Source of the DNA: JAAZFF01 sp964405775
Lineage (GTDB): Bacteria > Verrucomicrobiota > Kiritimatiellia > RFP12 > UBA3636
DNA: 24,443 bases
Assembly (NCBI GenBank): GCA_964405775.1
Contig: CAYOPG010000031.1
Coordinates: 1 to 24,443, forward strand
Direction: 5' to 3'
In this document: in pieces, positions 1 through 7,665 of the stretch
Layout of the letters: each line of letters starts with the position of its first letter
Position numbering within the stretch: position 1 is the first letter of the stretch
Notes under the pieces: generated by a model
Database searches by the model: none
Told to the model about the DNA's origin: nothing
The model's input: only the letters and a program-made list of their open reading frames with translations
Program-made: the position numbers and the translations under genes

Positions 1-2664
1 GGTGTCCACACCCATCGTCCAAACATAATCGTCCGGAAACGCCCCACGCAATGCCTTGTCGAATGAGTCCACGTCGCCGTCAAAATCTAGGTCGGCGAAT
101 ATGCGCTGGCTCAGGACGGTGAACGAGTTGGTTAAGCAATGCGTTTCGCCGTCTTTGGAGTACTGCCACCTGAGGTGTCCGTCACCGACTGCCTCGCTCT
201 CCCATCGACCTTCAACGTAAAGCCGCCCGCCTGCGTTAATCGTGCCTGAGAAGGCATTGCTCTTGGAGGAATCAAGCCATAGAAGGAGTTGCGAGGAATT
301 GGATATCAGCGTGGCAGTGTCTGCAATGGACGGCTTATGCTCGGGACACGGACAGCATTCTCCATCGTAAATGCCAAGAGGGTAGAACGCAACGAGGTCG
401 TTGTCATGACTAAACATGTCCTCGTCGGCTCTGTCTTCGGTTTCGCTGGCGTCGTCGTCGTCGTTGTTGACCGGGACGAGCATGCCGCCGCCGTGGCCGT
501 ATTCCTCATCCTGTTCGCCGATGTAGTAAAGCAACGGCTCCCCGTCGACTGGGACAGGCTTGTCCGGAGTATGGCATGGGCATCTGCATCCTCCACCGCC
601 GTCGCAGCAATCGCAAGTTTGCTCCGGTTCCGGATTGTACTCGTAGGGGGGATTGGGTTCTTCATCTTCAAGACGTGTGCATCTCGTTATGTCAACTCCC
701 ACGTAACGGCTTTGCGGCGCTTCATCCGCATGGAACTCGAACGAGGCGAAGTTGAAAGCGTCGTAGTATGAGACAGTGCGGGAGTTCCCGCTTCCGGAAT
801 CCCAAACCGGAGACAGGTAATTGCCCCATATCCCGTTAATGCCTTCCGGCAGAACCGACGCGGAGACCTGCATATCCTCTTTTGTGTGGAAGCACATAGG
901 GACTGGTGAGACTGAAAGCGCGGGCTGGGCGATCATGCCGGAGGCGGTCGCCACACCGCCGCGCAGTTCCCCTCCGGCAGTGAATGCCGGGTGCGGGCCC
1001 TGGAACGCCGCGCATGACGAGCTTATTGACACCCCGAGCCGCAATCGGCAGTCCTTTTCCGCGAAGAGCGAGACGTCGTGCGCCACGCCTTCCCTGAGCC
1101 AAAGCGTGATATCGCCGCCGGTGCTGGCTATACCCATTCCCGCGGACATCATCGGGGAGCCGCCGCTTCCGGTGCCGGACACCACCAGGGTCTTGTCGCC
1201 GATCGATACCGACACCTTCCCATCAAGCGGCTCCAATACCGTCAGCGTAACGCTGAAAATCTTCGGGAAGCCATCAGGGCTCCAAGGGCTCTCCTCCGAA
1301 TCCAGCCACGATGTTTCCGCCAATATCTCCTGCCAGTCCATCCAGCCGTCGCCGTCGGAGTCCACCCTGTCGTCCACCGATGGATCCAACCCGTGCAGAA
1401 GCTCGAAAAGCAGCCCGTAGCCATCGCCGTCAAGGTCTTCCTCTGCATCATTCCATGTAAACGGTTCAGGATCAAGCCCGTCGGCCAAGCCGTCGCCGTC
1501 TTCATCTGGATCGAGGGGGTTCATGCCTGCGGTGATTTCGTCCCGGTCGGACAGGCCGTCGCCGTCGGTGTAGGCAAGGTGCGGGTCTGTGTGGTAAATC
1601 AGGATTTCGTGGGCGTCGGGGATTCCGTCGGAGTCGGTATCGCCGCCCGTGATTTCGCCGAATGCAGTCCAGCGCAGCTCAAAGCGTGATGCGCCGCCAA
1701 TGGCTTCGCACAACGGAATGGAAACGACGTTTGTGCCTTCCATCCGCCAGACGGCGGAGCAGACGTGGCCGCTTGGCGAACAGGCGGAATCCGGCAAGGA
1801 GACAAGCGCAGTCTCTCCGCCGCCGTTGGCCTGCGCTCCGATCATGAACTGCTCCGGCATGGTGTTCGTGCCGAAGTCGTAACGGAAGACGAAATCGCCA
1901 GAGTTGAAAAGCTCGGCCTGGAAGGAGACCGGGGAATCCGCCTCGCGTCCGAGAAGCGCGTTCAGCCACGTGAAACGCGCCGAACCCCGCCCCGTGACGT
2001 CGTACCAGAAAAGCGACGGCGCTGAATCCGTCAGCAGACGCCAGTTCCCCTCCGGCACGATGCCAAGTGACGTCCAGAAAAGGGCGAGATATGAAACGCC
2101 CGACGGATCGGGCATCGCGGAACCTTCCGGTGAAGTCAAACGTCTTCCGCCGAATGTAATCGTGCCGCTCGACGACACATAGACCGATTCAACTGTATTC
2201 GTGCCGAGCGTGAAGCTCCAGCCGTCGGGCTTGAGCAGAAAGCCATCGGCCGCCGCCCCGCGCTTAAGCCAGGCTTCATGCACCGTGGCGTTTGTCGGCG
2301 CGGAGAAATTAAATACGACATTTGTGTCCGCCGCCACAAGCGCGAAACCCGCGGCTTTCTGCGCGTCTGAAAGCTCCGGCCCTTCGTCAAGCATGCCGGA
2401 AGTGAACCAGTTGGTGAAATCGTATGAAACTGTCCCGCCGGGCTTCGACCCGCCGAAGACGATGGCGCCGGAGACTACCACCACCATGACAGCACGGATA
2501 AACGGCGGCAGCCTGCGGAAATCCCGTACGGCTCTGCGGAAATCCTCGTTCTTCGTCAGGAACGAAATAAGAAATGAAAACCCCGCAGCTCCCCAAAGCA
2601 GACAAACCAGCAGCATGGCGCCGCCTGCCCCGTCTGCATTTTGGAGTGGCAATAAAGGTGTCAT
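1..2664 (-). CDS. Large membrane-anchored protein with Ca-binding (thrombospondin type 3-like) repeats, partial
   Basis: This frame is open from an ATG at 2664 to the left window edge (888 codons, no stop), so the C-terminus is missing. Residues about 15-36 and 55-73 are hydrophobic, giving two N-terminal membrane segments instead of a classical signal peptide. Next comes a beta-rich region full of Asn/Thr/Gly. Residues about 339-445 hold Asp-rich repeats (DTDSDGIPD, DGDGLSDRDE, DEDGDGLADG, DLDGDGYG, DSDGDGWMD), typical of thrombospondin type 3-like calcium-binding repeats. Two cysteine clusters follow (CDCCDGGGGCRCPCH near 684-700 and CCPCPEH near 770-776). A dockerin-like DLDFDGDVDS lies near the truncated end. 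The start ATG overlaps the TGA of the preceding secreted-protein gene (ATGA), so the two are probably translationally coupled. Function is unknown. A surface or extracellular structural role is inferred from the repeats. Confidence 0.8.
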   Translation of the reverse strand, partial: MTPLLPLQNADGAGGAMLLVCLLWGAAGFSFLISFLTKNEDFRRAVRDFRRLPPFIRAVMVVVVSGAIVFGGSKPGGTVSYDFTNWFTSGMLDEGPELSDAQKAAGFALVAADTNVVFNFSAPTNATVHEAWLKRGAAADGFLLKPDGWSFTLGTNTVESVYVSSSGTITFGGRRLTSPEGSAMPDPSGVSYLALFWTSLGIVPEGNWRLLTDSAPSLFWYDVTGRGSARFTWLNALLGREADSPVSFQAELFNSGDFVFRYDFGTNTMPEQFMIGAQANGGGETALVSLPDSACSPSGHVCSAVWRMEGTNVVSIPLCEAIGGASRFELRWTAFGEITGGDTDSDGIPDAHEILIYHTDPHLAYTDGDGLSDRDEITAGMNPLDPDEDGDGLADGLDPEPFTWNDAEEDLDGDGYGLLFELLHGLDPSVDDRVDSDGDGWMDWQEILAETSWLDSEESPWSPDGFPKIFSVTLTVLEPLDGKVSVSIGDKTLVVSGTGSGGSPMMSAGMGIASTGGDITLWLREGVAHDVSLFAEKDCRLRLGVSISSSCAAFQGPHPAFTAGGELRGGVATASGMIAQPALSVSPVPMCFHTKEDMQVSASVLPEGINGIWGNYLSPVWDSGSGNSRTVSYYDAFNFASFEFHADEAPQSRYVGVDITRCTRLEDEEPNPPYEYNPEPEQTCDCCDGGGGCRCPCHTPDKPVPVDGEPLLYYIGEQDEEYGHGGGMLVPVNNDDDDASETEDRADEDMFSHDNDLVAFYPLGIYDGECCPCPEHKPSIADTATLISNSSQLLLWLDSSKSNAFSGTINAGGRLYVEGRWESEAVGDGHLRWQYSKDGETHCLTNSFTVLSQRIFADLDFDGDVDSFDKALRGAFPDDYVWTMGVDT

Positions 2665-3263
2665 CTTATTGAAAACATGGTCGTGTCGTTCTTGAAATCA
2701 ACAGCTATGGTTTCGTTCTTCAAGCCAAAACCGCGGGCAACTAGCTTGGCGGTATCCCAGTCCTTCACGGAAAACCCTGACGCGGGAACAGGTTGATCTT
2801 CCTGTATTTGGAAATCGACAAGATGGCCATCTTCAGACGCCTCGACGGCGGACACGGAAGCATCGGCTTTGACGTGCATCGTAAGAAGCAGGGTCTTTCT
2901 TCCGAAACCATTGTTCTCGGGTTCAGCATAGGAGCGGCTGCCGGGATTATAGTCCTCGATGAACCATTTGCCGCAATCCCAGCCAAACATAAAAGCGAAC
3001 TCGTCATCATCAAGCTGCCCTTCGCCCGACGCATCGCCTCCGATTGCAATCTGCACGTTATTCGACGGCGTGGCATCCAATGAGACGGAGACACGGAACG
3101 TCCGCGCATATTCCGACCACGCCTTCAGCACCACATTCGTTGAAACTTCCGTATCGGCAAACGTAGCTCCCGGCAGACGCGGCAGAGTCGCGGCCTTGGA
3201 TTGCAATTGCAGAACGCATGCGAACGCGCTGCAGAAAACCAAATATTTGACGGGAGTCTTCAT
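2661..3263 (-). CDS. Small secreted protein, function unknown
   Basis: The product is about 200 aa. The ATG at 3263 is preferred over the in-frame GTG at 3269 because the GAGG at the end of the leader is 8 nt from the ATG but only 2 nt from the GTG. The N-terminus is a clear signal peptide (KYLVFCSAFACVLQLQSKAA, cleavage probably after SKA). The mature part is mostly beta-type with one acidic EF-hand/dockerin-like stretch (GDASGEGQLDDDE, about residues 75-88) followed by FGWDCGKWFI. No enzyme motif is visible. It has its own promoter and overlaps the next gene by ATGA, so it is the first gene of a two-gene unit with the Ca-repeat protein. A secreted partner or subunit of that protein is the natural inference. 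I do not recognise a named family. Confidence 0.8.
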   Translation of the reverse strand: MKTPVKYLVFCSAFACVLQLQSKAATLPRLPGATFADTEVSTNVVLKAWSEYARTFRVSVSLDATPSNNVQIAIGGDASGEGQLDDDEFAFMFGWDCGKWFIEDYNPGSRSYAEPENNGFGRKTLLLTMHVKADASVSAVEASEDGHLVDFQIQEDQPVPASGFSVKDWDTAKLVARGFGLKNETIAVDFKNDTTMFSIR

Positions 3264-3269
3264 GTTCAC

Positions 3270-3573
3270 GACCTCGTTTCTGGTTTAGTGGAAGGATGTC
3301 AGTTAACAAACTGGCTACCAGACTACGTTAAAAACAGACAAAAGTCAATTTATAAAAATCTGATTGCTATTCCCAGGGTGCCATAGGGCAATAAAAAGCA
3401 ACGCGCTCCTCGGACAATACTTCCAGACCCTCACCCGCCGCGGGCTAATCGTCCCCACCGTTTCCACTCCGGAATCTTAAAACAGAGGCTTTTTCCCGCG
3501 CCGGATCTTATTGGACGGAGTCAAGATTGATTTGTTTTGTATCCATTGGCGTTCCGTCTGGATAGAAAACAGT
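3270..3573. other. Intergenic region with promoter and GC-rich island
   Basis: This is a 304-bp gap between the 195-aa membrane protein gene and the secreted-protein operon. It holds the promoter listed separately and a weak inverted repeat (TATCCA at 3540-3545 and TGGATA at 3559-3564, 13-nt loop, no T-tract) just after the upstream stop, which is at best a poor terminator. A GC-rich island, about 3390-3515, stands out from AT-rich flanks and reads open for 25-45 codons in several frames on both strands. That suggests a degraded gene remnant or a dispersed repeat rather than a functional gene. The near-copies CCGGAATCTTA and CCGGATCTTA lie within it. Confidence 0.5.
3320..3348 (-). promoter_or_regulatory. 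Sigma70-type promoter for the secreted-protein operon
   Basis: TTGACT (-35, 3343-3348), a 17-bp spacer and TAGTCT (-10, 3320-3325), read on the minus strand. The -35 matches consensus at five of six positions; the -10 is weaker (T, A and final T match). Predicted transcription start is near 3313, giving a leader of about 50 nt before the ATG at 3263. Confidence 0.55.
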
Positions 3574-4161
3574 TTATGCAACTATTGAACCGTTCGTTTC
3601 TACAAGTGGCATTTTGAGGTTGGACAACACCGCCAAAGTCTTCTGCCACGTGTTTGTGTTGTCATCCTGATCTCCCCATAGAGCGTTAATGTATTGTTCT
3701 GCAAGATCATCGTTACAACTATGCTGCCAAAGAGCGAGAACATGCATGGCTGTTTTTGGTTTCAACTCTTCGGGGAATGGTCCCAATTGTTCCATAACCT
3801 CGAACCCATCCCAAAAAAGTTCTAGTTTCTGTATCTGATTAATCGCAGCATGGTATCTGTAATTTGGGGACAAAGGCTGAGCAAGTGTAGATGAATAAAC
3901 TGGGAACCACTTCGGTTTGGCTGAAGCAACCATATCAGGGGGTAGAACTTCACTTAACGCAGACGGTTCAACATAATCCTCGACCTTGCAGAAAAGGATA
4001 TAATGCTTGTAACGGATTCTACCTGTCATGATATCCACTTCCGTATATTCGCTGTTAATTGGCAACGAAAGCAATAAACGTGGAGGAGCTAAAAACGAAA
4101 CAGCAACCACCACAAGACCTGTATAAATCCAAAATTTGGGACGCTTAAATATCGCTTTCAT
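3574..4161 (-). CDS. Small membrane-anchored protein downstream of the exosortase target, function unknown
   Basis: The product is 195 aa. One N-terminal hydrophobic segment (about residues 11-30, after the basic MKAIFKRPKFW) acts as a signal anchor. The rest is predicted to be outside the cytoplasm. After the anchor it reads EYTEVDIMTGRIRYKHYILF, a beta-hairpin-like motif I regard as family-like but cannot name. It carries several Trp residues (WFP, FWDGF, ALWQH, ALWGD). The ATG at 4161 lies 12 nt after the stop of the VIT protein gene, with AGGA about 10 nt upstream, so it is co-transcribed with the exosortase pair. There are no catalytic motifs. The position suggests an accessory factor of the exosortase/VIT unit. 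It could equally be an unrelated passenger gene. Confidence 0.75.
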   Translation of the reverse strand: MKAIFKRPKFWIYTGLVVVAVSFLAPPRLLLSLPINSEYTEVDIMTGRIRYKHYILFCKVEDYVEPSALSEVLPPDMVASAKPKWFPVYSSTLAQPLSPNYRYHAAINQIQKLELFWDGFEVMEQLGPFPEELKPKTAMHVLALWQHSCNDDLAEQYINALWGDQDDNTNTWQKTLAVLSNLKMPLVETNGSIVA

Positions 4162-4173
4162 GAGAGCTAATTC

Positions 4174-7074
4174 CTATGAACAACGGCTTTTATGTCGCTG
4201 GAAGAAAAATACTGCGGCAACTGCCGCCACAAGCATCAGAACATCTGGTGCGGGAACATCTTCTTCGAAATCCAACGACGAGTCCGCTGCAAGCGCCTGC
4301 CGCTGTTTTTCCTGGAGCATTTTGCGCTGGGCATCTTTCTCAACCACGATGTAGGCGCCCGCCTCGGTAAGAGCACCGCAGAGCCTTGACTGCCTGAGGA
4401 TGTCTTTACGCAAATCACGCGCTGGATTGCGATTTGTTTCAAGCTGCATCCTCCATGCCAATGCACCTGCCGCCCACCCGTCATCAGAACCAGTGCCTGC
4501 CTCCACCAGCCCTTCCACACCTTCAGGCACACCGATGGGATTCGAATCAGTGAAAACCACAATGGAATCCCCCTCCTCAGCCGCGACCCTTAGTTCATTG
4601 CCAACAGCAAACGGAAACACTCCTGCTGTATGATTTGATTCAGGCACTGGAAAATCAACAAAATCACCATCCCGGAGAGCCACCCTGAGATTTGTCAATC
4701 CCGGCACAGAGCCACACAGCAAGCTCCAATTCTTCTGCTCAACTTCCCTCAGGGCATTTGTCCAGTTTGGGCCGTATAGCACGATATTCGGGTAGTTGCC
4801 CTTTGCAATCTCCCCTTCCCGCTCTGCTTGCCTTATTATTCTATAAACCGCTCCGAATGCATCGAGCCCCCCTTGGAATTCCAGGAGCGCCTCAGGGAGC
4901 TTTACCTTAAGATCTGCTGTTGCGAGTTCCGTCGTGCGGGTTTCAGCGTTCGCCGCCATCAGTGAAATATGCCCGACACCAGCTTCCTCGGCAATTTTCA
5001 AAATATCGGACGCAATAGCATCAACCTTCTGCAAGCTGTTCGATACAGAGCAGTCAACCGCCACCCAAAGGCGACCGGGATTAATCGGCAGAAGCTCCGA
5101 GGCATGCTCCTGCTTCCAAGTCTCCGGCAGAACTAAAACACCGTTTGCATATACTGGCGAGATCTCCACGCCCGCTGATTCATGACGCACCGACACGTCT
5201 CCGATCTTAATCACATCTCCATCTGCCAGCGCCTTGGGAATGCGGATGTCCAGCTCGAGCTCGCGACTTTCCGGCGTGACAGGGAAGATACGCAGTTCTC
5301 CCTGCGTAGGTGAATCCAGTGTGAGCATCGCCGGATCGCGGCGTTCTACCACCGAGATCTTCTCGTAAACCCATTCGGCAGCTTTCCGCTCTATGATTGC
5401 GGCAGGCGCCCACACGTCTTCGATCTTCAACCTCATCCCGACCACCCAGGCGCCGGCAGGCAACTCGATAGGCGCAACAAACTCCTCTTGCGCGAGCTTT
5501 GAAGAAACCCCGATGCGAACACAGTAGGTAATTTCTGACCCTTTGTCGGAACCTTCGACTACCGCGACGGTATTGTTAGTCATTGTCGCACCGGTTGTCG
5601 GGCGCGTGACCCAGCCACGTGTACGCCGAGACGCCCTGCCTTGGTTTCTGGAGAAAATCGGGCCAAACAAATCTCGGCTCCTCCACTTTTTTTCTGGCAA
5701 AGGTCTGCCAAGAATCCGCTGCGAAATGCGCTCCAAGACCTCATCTCGAAGGTACATGCCACCATAGACCCGTTGCACATACCAGGCTGAAATGAGTGGA
5801 ATCTCCCGACCGTTGTTGAAATCTATTGCCCGTTGCACCACGACCTCCGCGCGTTTATAACTTATCGGGAGTTTTGCCTCGGCGTCATAGTCCGGCTCTT
5901 CCACAAATGCAAGTGTACGCTGCAAATCAGAGCGGTGGATTTCCGTAACAATACCGATCGCTCCGGGCATCAGCAACATCGCGACAATGGCGGATGTCAC
6001 CGCAATGTTTTTGCCATATGCCGCAACGACGCTACCCATGCTCCGGTGCAATGTGCGCGCATGTCTCCAGAAAAGCAGAGTGGGCGCAAGAATCAGGATG
6101 CCTGCTCCGAAGAAAAACATAGCAAGCACTGACAGAGGCAGGAATGGAAGGAATACAATGAAAAAGTAAAGAGTGAACGGTATCGCCGCCCAGCGGGCAA
6201 ACCACATTGCCAGCCTCGTCCCCCTTGACTTGCCGTCTGGTAGCATCAAAGCAATCGCAGTAAACGCCGTTGCGGCGTAGAACCACCCATATTGGAAATC
6301 GGCCGGGAATGGGATGTCGGCATTCAAAGCCAACCCGGCGAAAGGCAGGACGGTTGTGATGACAAGCGCTTCGGCAAATACTATGAAACGATACGACCTA
6401 AACTTATTGAGGAAAGAAAAAAGAAGTCCGAAAAACCGAAAAACAAAGATGAACAGAGCAATTGAGCCGATTACAGTCACGGGCACAATCATAATTTGGC
6501 TCATGTCGGCACTCAACGGTTCTGTAAGCTTTGCAATAATACGTACCACAACGTACGTCATGATCGGCACGACAATCACGCCAAGCACCGTTGCGCCTAT
6601 GTCAGTAACCTTGCCTATTTTCAGAGGTATCGTCCCAAGACGCCAAATCGAGCTGAAGCCCGTGGCCATCATTCCAGCATAGGCAAGCAGGAAGCTTCCT
6701 GATCCGACCATCCAATTAGGCAGCGTCGAGGAGATGTCGTCCTGCGAAACAAGCAGTACCGCGCAGAAGAACCCGGCGAGCAATACGGAAATGACATCTG
6801 CCCACAATGGAAACAGTTTGCGCCTGCGGAGGATCAATATTACGAGAGAGCCCAAGGCGCTTATGGCGGGCAAAGCCACAAGTGCAAAAGCCGTTAAAAA
6901 CATTGTAGGCTCAAACTCAGTCCAACCAAGCCATGCGATTCGCGCCATAGCCGCCAGCGATATTAGCGGAGCAATAAAGTGCGCCAGCAAAGCTGCAAAA
7001 GGACGGCCGAGCAGATTCATAGGAGTTGCTTCTACTTCGGCTGGTGTATTGTCTATTTCTATTTTCTCGTTCAT
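4174..7074 (-). CDS. Multi-pass VIT-domain protein with C-terminal exosortase sorting signal (MSEP-CTERM/XrtN-VIT-like)
   Basis: The product is 966 aa. The ATG at 7074 overlaps the exosortase TGA (ATGA) and has AAAAGGAG 5 nt upstream; an earlier in-frame start would lie inside the exosortase gene. Residues about 25-375 contain roughly nine or ten membrane segments. Residues about 500-620 read as a VIT domain (EEFVAPIELPAGAWVVGMRL, KAAEWVYEKI, LRIFPVTPESRELELDIRIP). Residues about 667-880 form a VWA-like region whose MIDAS motif D674-x-S676-x-S678 is kept. The last 27 residues read VPAP (940-943), a short hydrophobic stretch (DVLMLVAAVAAVFFF), then QRHKSR. This is the tripartite layout of a PEP-CTERM-type sorting signal. 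Architecture and adjacency match the known pairs of dedicated exosortases with one VIT/multi-TM target (XrtK with MSEP-CTERM; XrtN with its VIT protein). Exact subfamily is not decidable by eye. The molecular role of such targets is unknown. Confidence 0.85.
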   Translation of the reverse strand: MNEKIEIDNTPAEVEATPMNLLGRPFAALLAHFIAPLISLAAMARIAWLGWTEFEPTMFLTAFALVALPAISALGSLVILILRRRKLFPLWADVISVLLAGFFCAVLLVSQDDISSTLPNWMVGSGSFLLAYAGMMATGFSSIWRLGTIPLKIGKVTDIGATVLGVIVVPIMTYVVVRIIAKLTEPLSADMSQIMIVPVTVIGSIALFIFVFRFFGLLFSFLNKFRSYRFIVFAEALVITTVLPFAGLALNADIPFPADFQYGWFYAATAFTAIALMLPDGKSRGTRLAMWFARWAAIPFTLYFFIVFLPFLPLSVLAMFFFGAGILILAPTLLFWRHARTLHRSMGSVVAAYGKNIAVTSAIVAMLLMPGAIGIVTEIHRSDLQRTLAFVEEPDYDAEAKLPISYKRAEVVVQRAIDFNNGREIPLISAWYVQRVYGGMYLRDEVLERISQRILGRPLPEKKWRSRDLFGPIFSRNQGRASRRTRGWVTRPTTGATMTNNTVAVVEGSDKGSEITYCVRIGVSSKLAQEEFVAPIELPAGAWVVGMRLKIEDVWAPAAIIERKAAEWVYEKISVVERRDPAMLTLDSPTQGELRIFPVTPESRELELDIRIPKALADGDVIKIGDVSVRHESAGVEISPVYANGVLVLPETWKQEHASELLPINPGRLWVAVDCSVSNSLQKVDAIASDILKIAEEAGVGHISLMAANAETRTTELATADLKVKLPEALLEFQGGLDAFGAVYRIIRQAEREGEIAKGNYPNIVLYGPNWTNALREVEQKNWSLLCGSVPGLTNLRVALRDGDFVDFPVPESNHTAGVFPFAVGNELRVAAEEGDSIVVFTDSNPIGVPEGVEGLVEAGTGSDDGWAAGALAWRMQLETNRNPARDLRKDILRQSRLCGALTEAGAYIVVEKDAQRKMLQEKQRQALAADSSLDFEEDVPAPDVLMLVAAVAAVFFFQRHKSRCS

Positions 7075-7616
7075 TTCAGCTCCTTTTGCGGCAACTGCCG
7101 CTCTGTTAAAATCCAAAGGATGATAAAAGCTCCCATGAAAGCGGCCATGCCGGCCGCCATATGGATTCCAGATCGGAACGACTCCGGCACAAACATCGCC
7201 GCCGCTGTGACCGGTACTATCAGGATTACACGCACTGCATTGACAAGGATCGTTATGCCCCAGGACAGCGCCACGGCGCCTACAAACCATAAAGCGAGTT
7301 TAAACCTCCGACTCGTTGTGGCAGAGTCAACACTCTGCCACGCACGAACGCAGAGCAGAGCCCCGCAGAGCGCGAAGAAACCAGAACCTCCGCAACTTCG
7401 TGTTACGACAATGAGAAATCCATGAGCAGAAAACGACAGCTCCGGTATATACAAAGGTGTGTTGTAGTATATTGCAGCCAGCCGCCCGGGCAGATAGCAG
7501 AAAAGCGGAAAAAAGACGGAGTCCGGCAGAAGTTCAACAATAAACCCAATGGCAACCGCTGCGATTATTACGGCGAGTTGGGTTCTTCCCGAGCCTTTCA
7601 TATCTGCCAGCGTCAT
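7071..7616 (-). CDS. Exosortase (XrtK-like by size and context)
   Basis: The product is a 181-aa integral membrane transpeptidase-like protein of the exosortase/archaeosortase family. Such enzymes cleave C-terminal sorting signals and attach or release the protein at the cell surface. The three family catalytic residues are visible: Cys75 in TRSCGGSGF, Arg129 in NAVRV and His152 in IHMAAG, each at or beside a hydrophobic helix. About six membrane segments are evident, and the C-terminus is a short charged tail. The protein is short compared with EpsH-type exosortases (about 280 aa or more), fitting the small single-target types. The start ATG at 7616 has GAAGGA 9 nt upstream; the internal Met6 is a less likely alternative. 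It lies 49 nt after the galactokinase stop and overlaps its probable substrate gene by ATGA. Confidence 0.88.
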   Translation of the reverse strand: MTLADMKGSGRTQLAVIIAAVAIGFIVELLPDSVFFPLFCYLPGRLAAIYYNTPLYIPELSFSAHGFLIVVTRSCGGSGFFALCGALLCVRAWQSVDSATTSRRFKLALWFVGAVALSWGITILVNAVRVILIVPVTAAAMFVPESFRSGIHMAAGMAAFMGAFIILWILTERQLPQKELK

Positions 7617-7665
7617 AAGGTCCTTTCCTTCTAACCACTGGGGAGTTTGGTTTTGTCTTTAGTAC

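Noticed and set aside
821..1689. Two overlapping plus-strand frames of about 200 codons opposite the Ca-repeat protein
   Set aside because: They are antisense to a frame that stays open for 888 codons and encodes recognisable Asp-rich repeats. Their translations are Ser/Pro-rich low complexity.
7075..7290. 72-residue N-terminal extension of the VIT protein
   Set aside because: It lies inside the exosortase gene, and an ATG with a good ribosome site sits at the exosortase stop codon.
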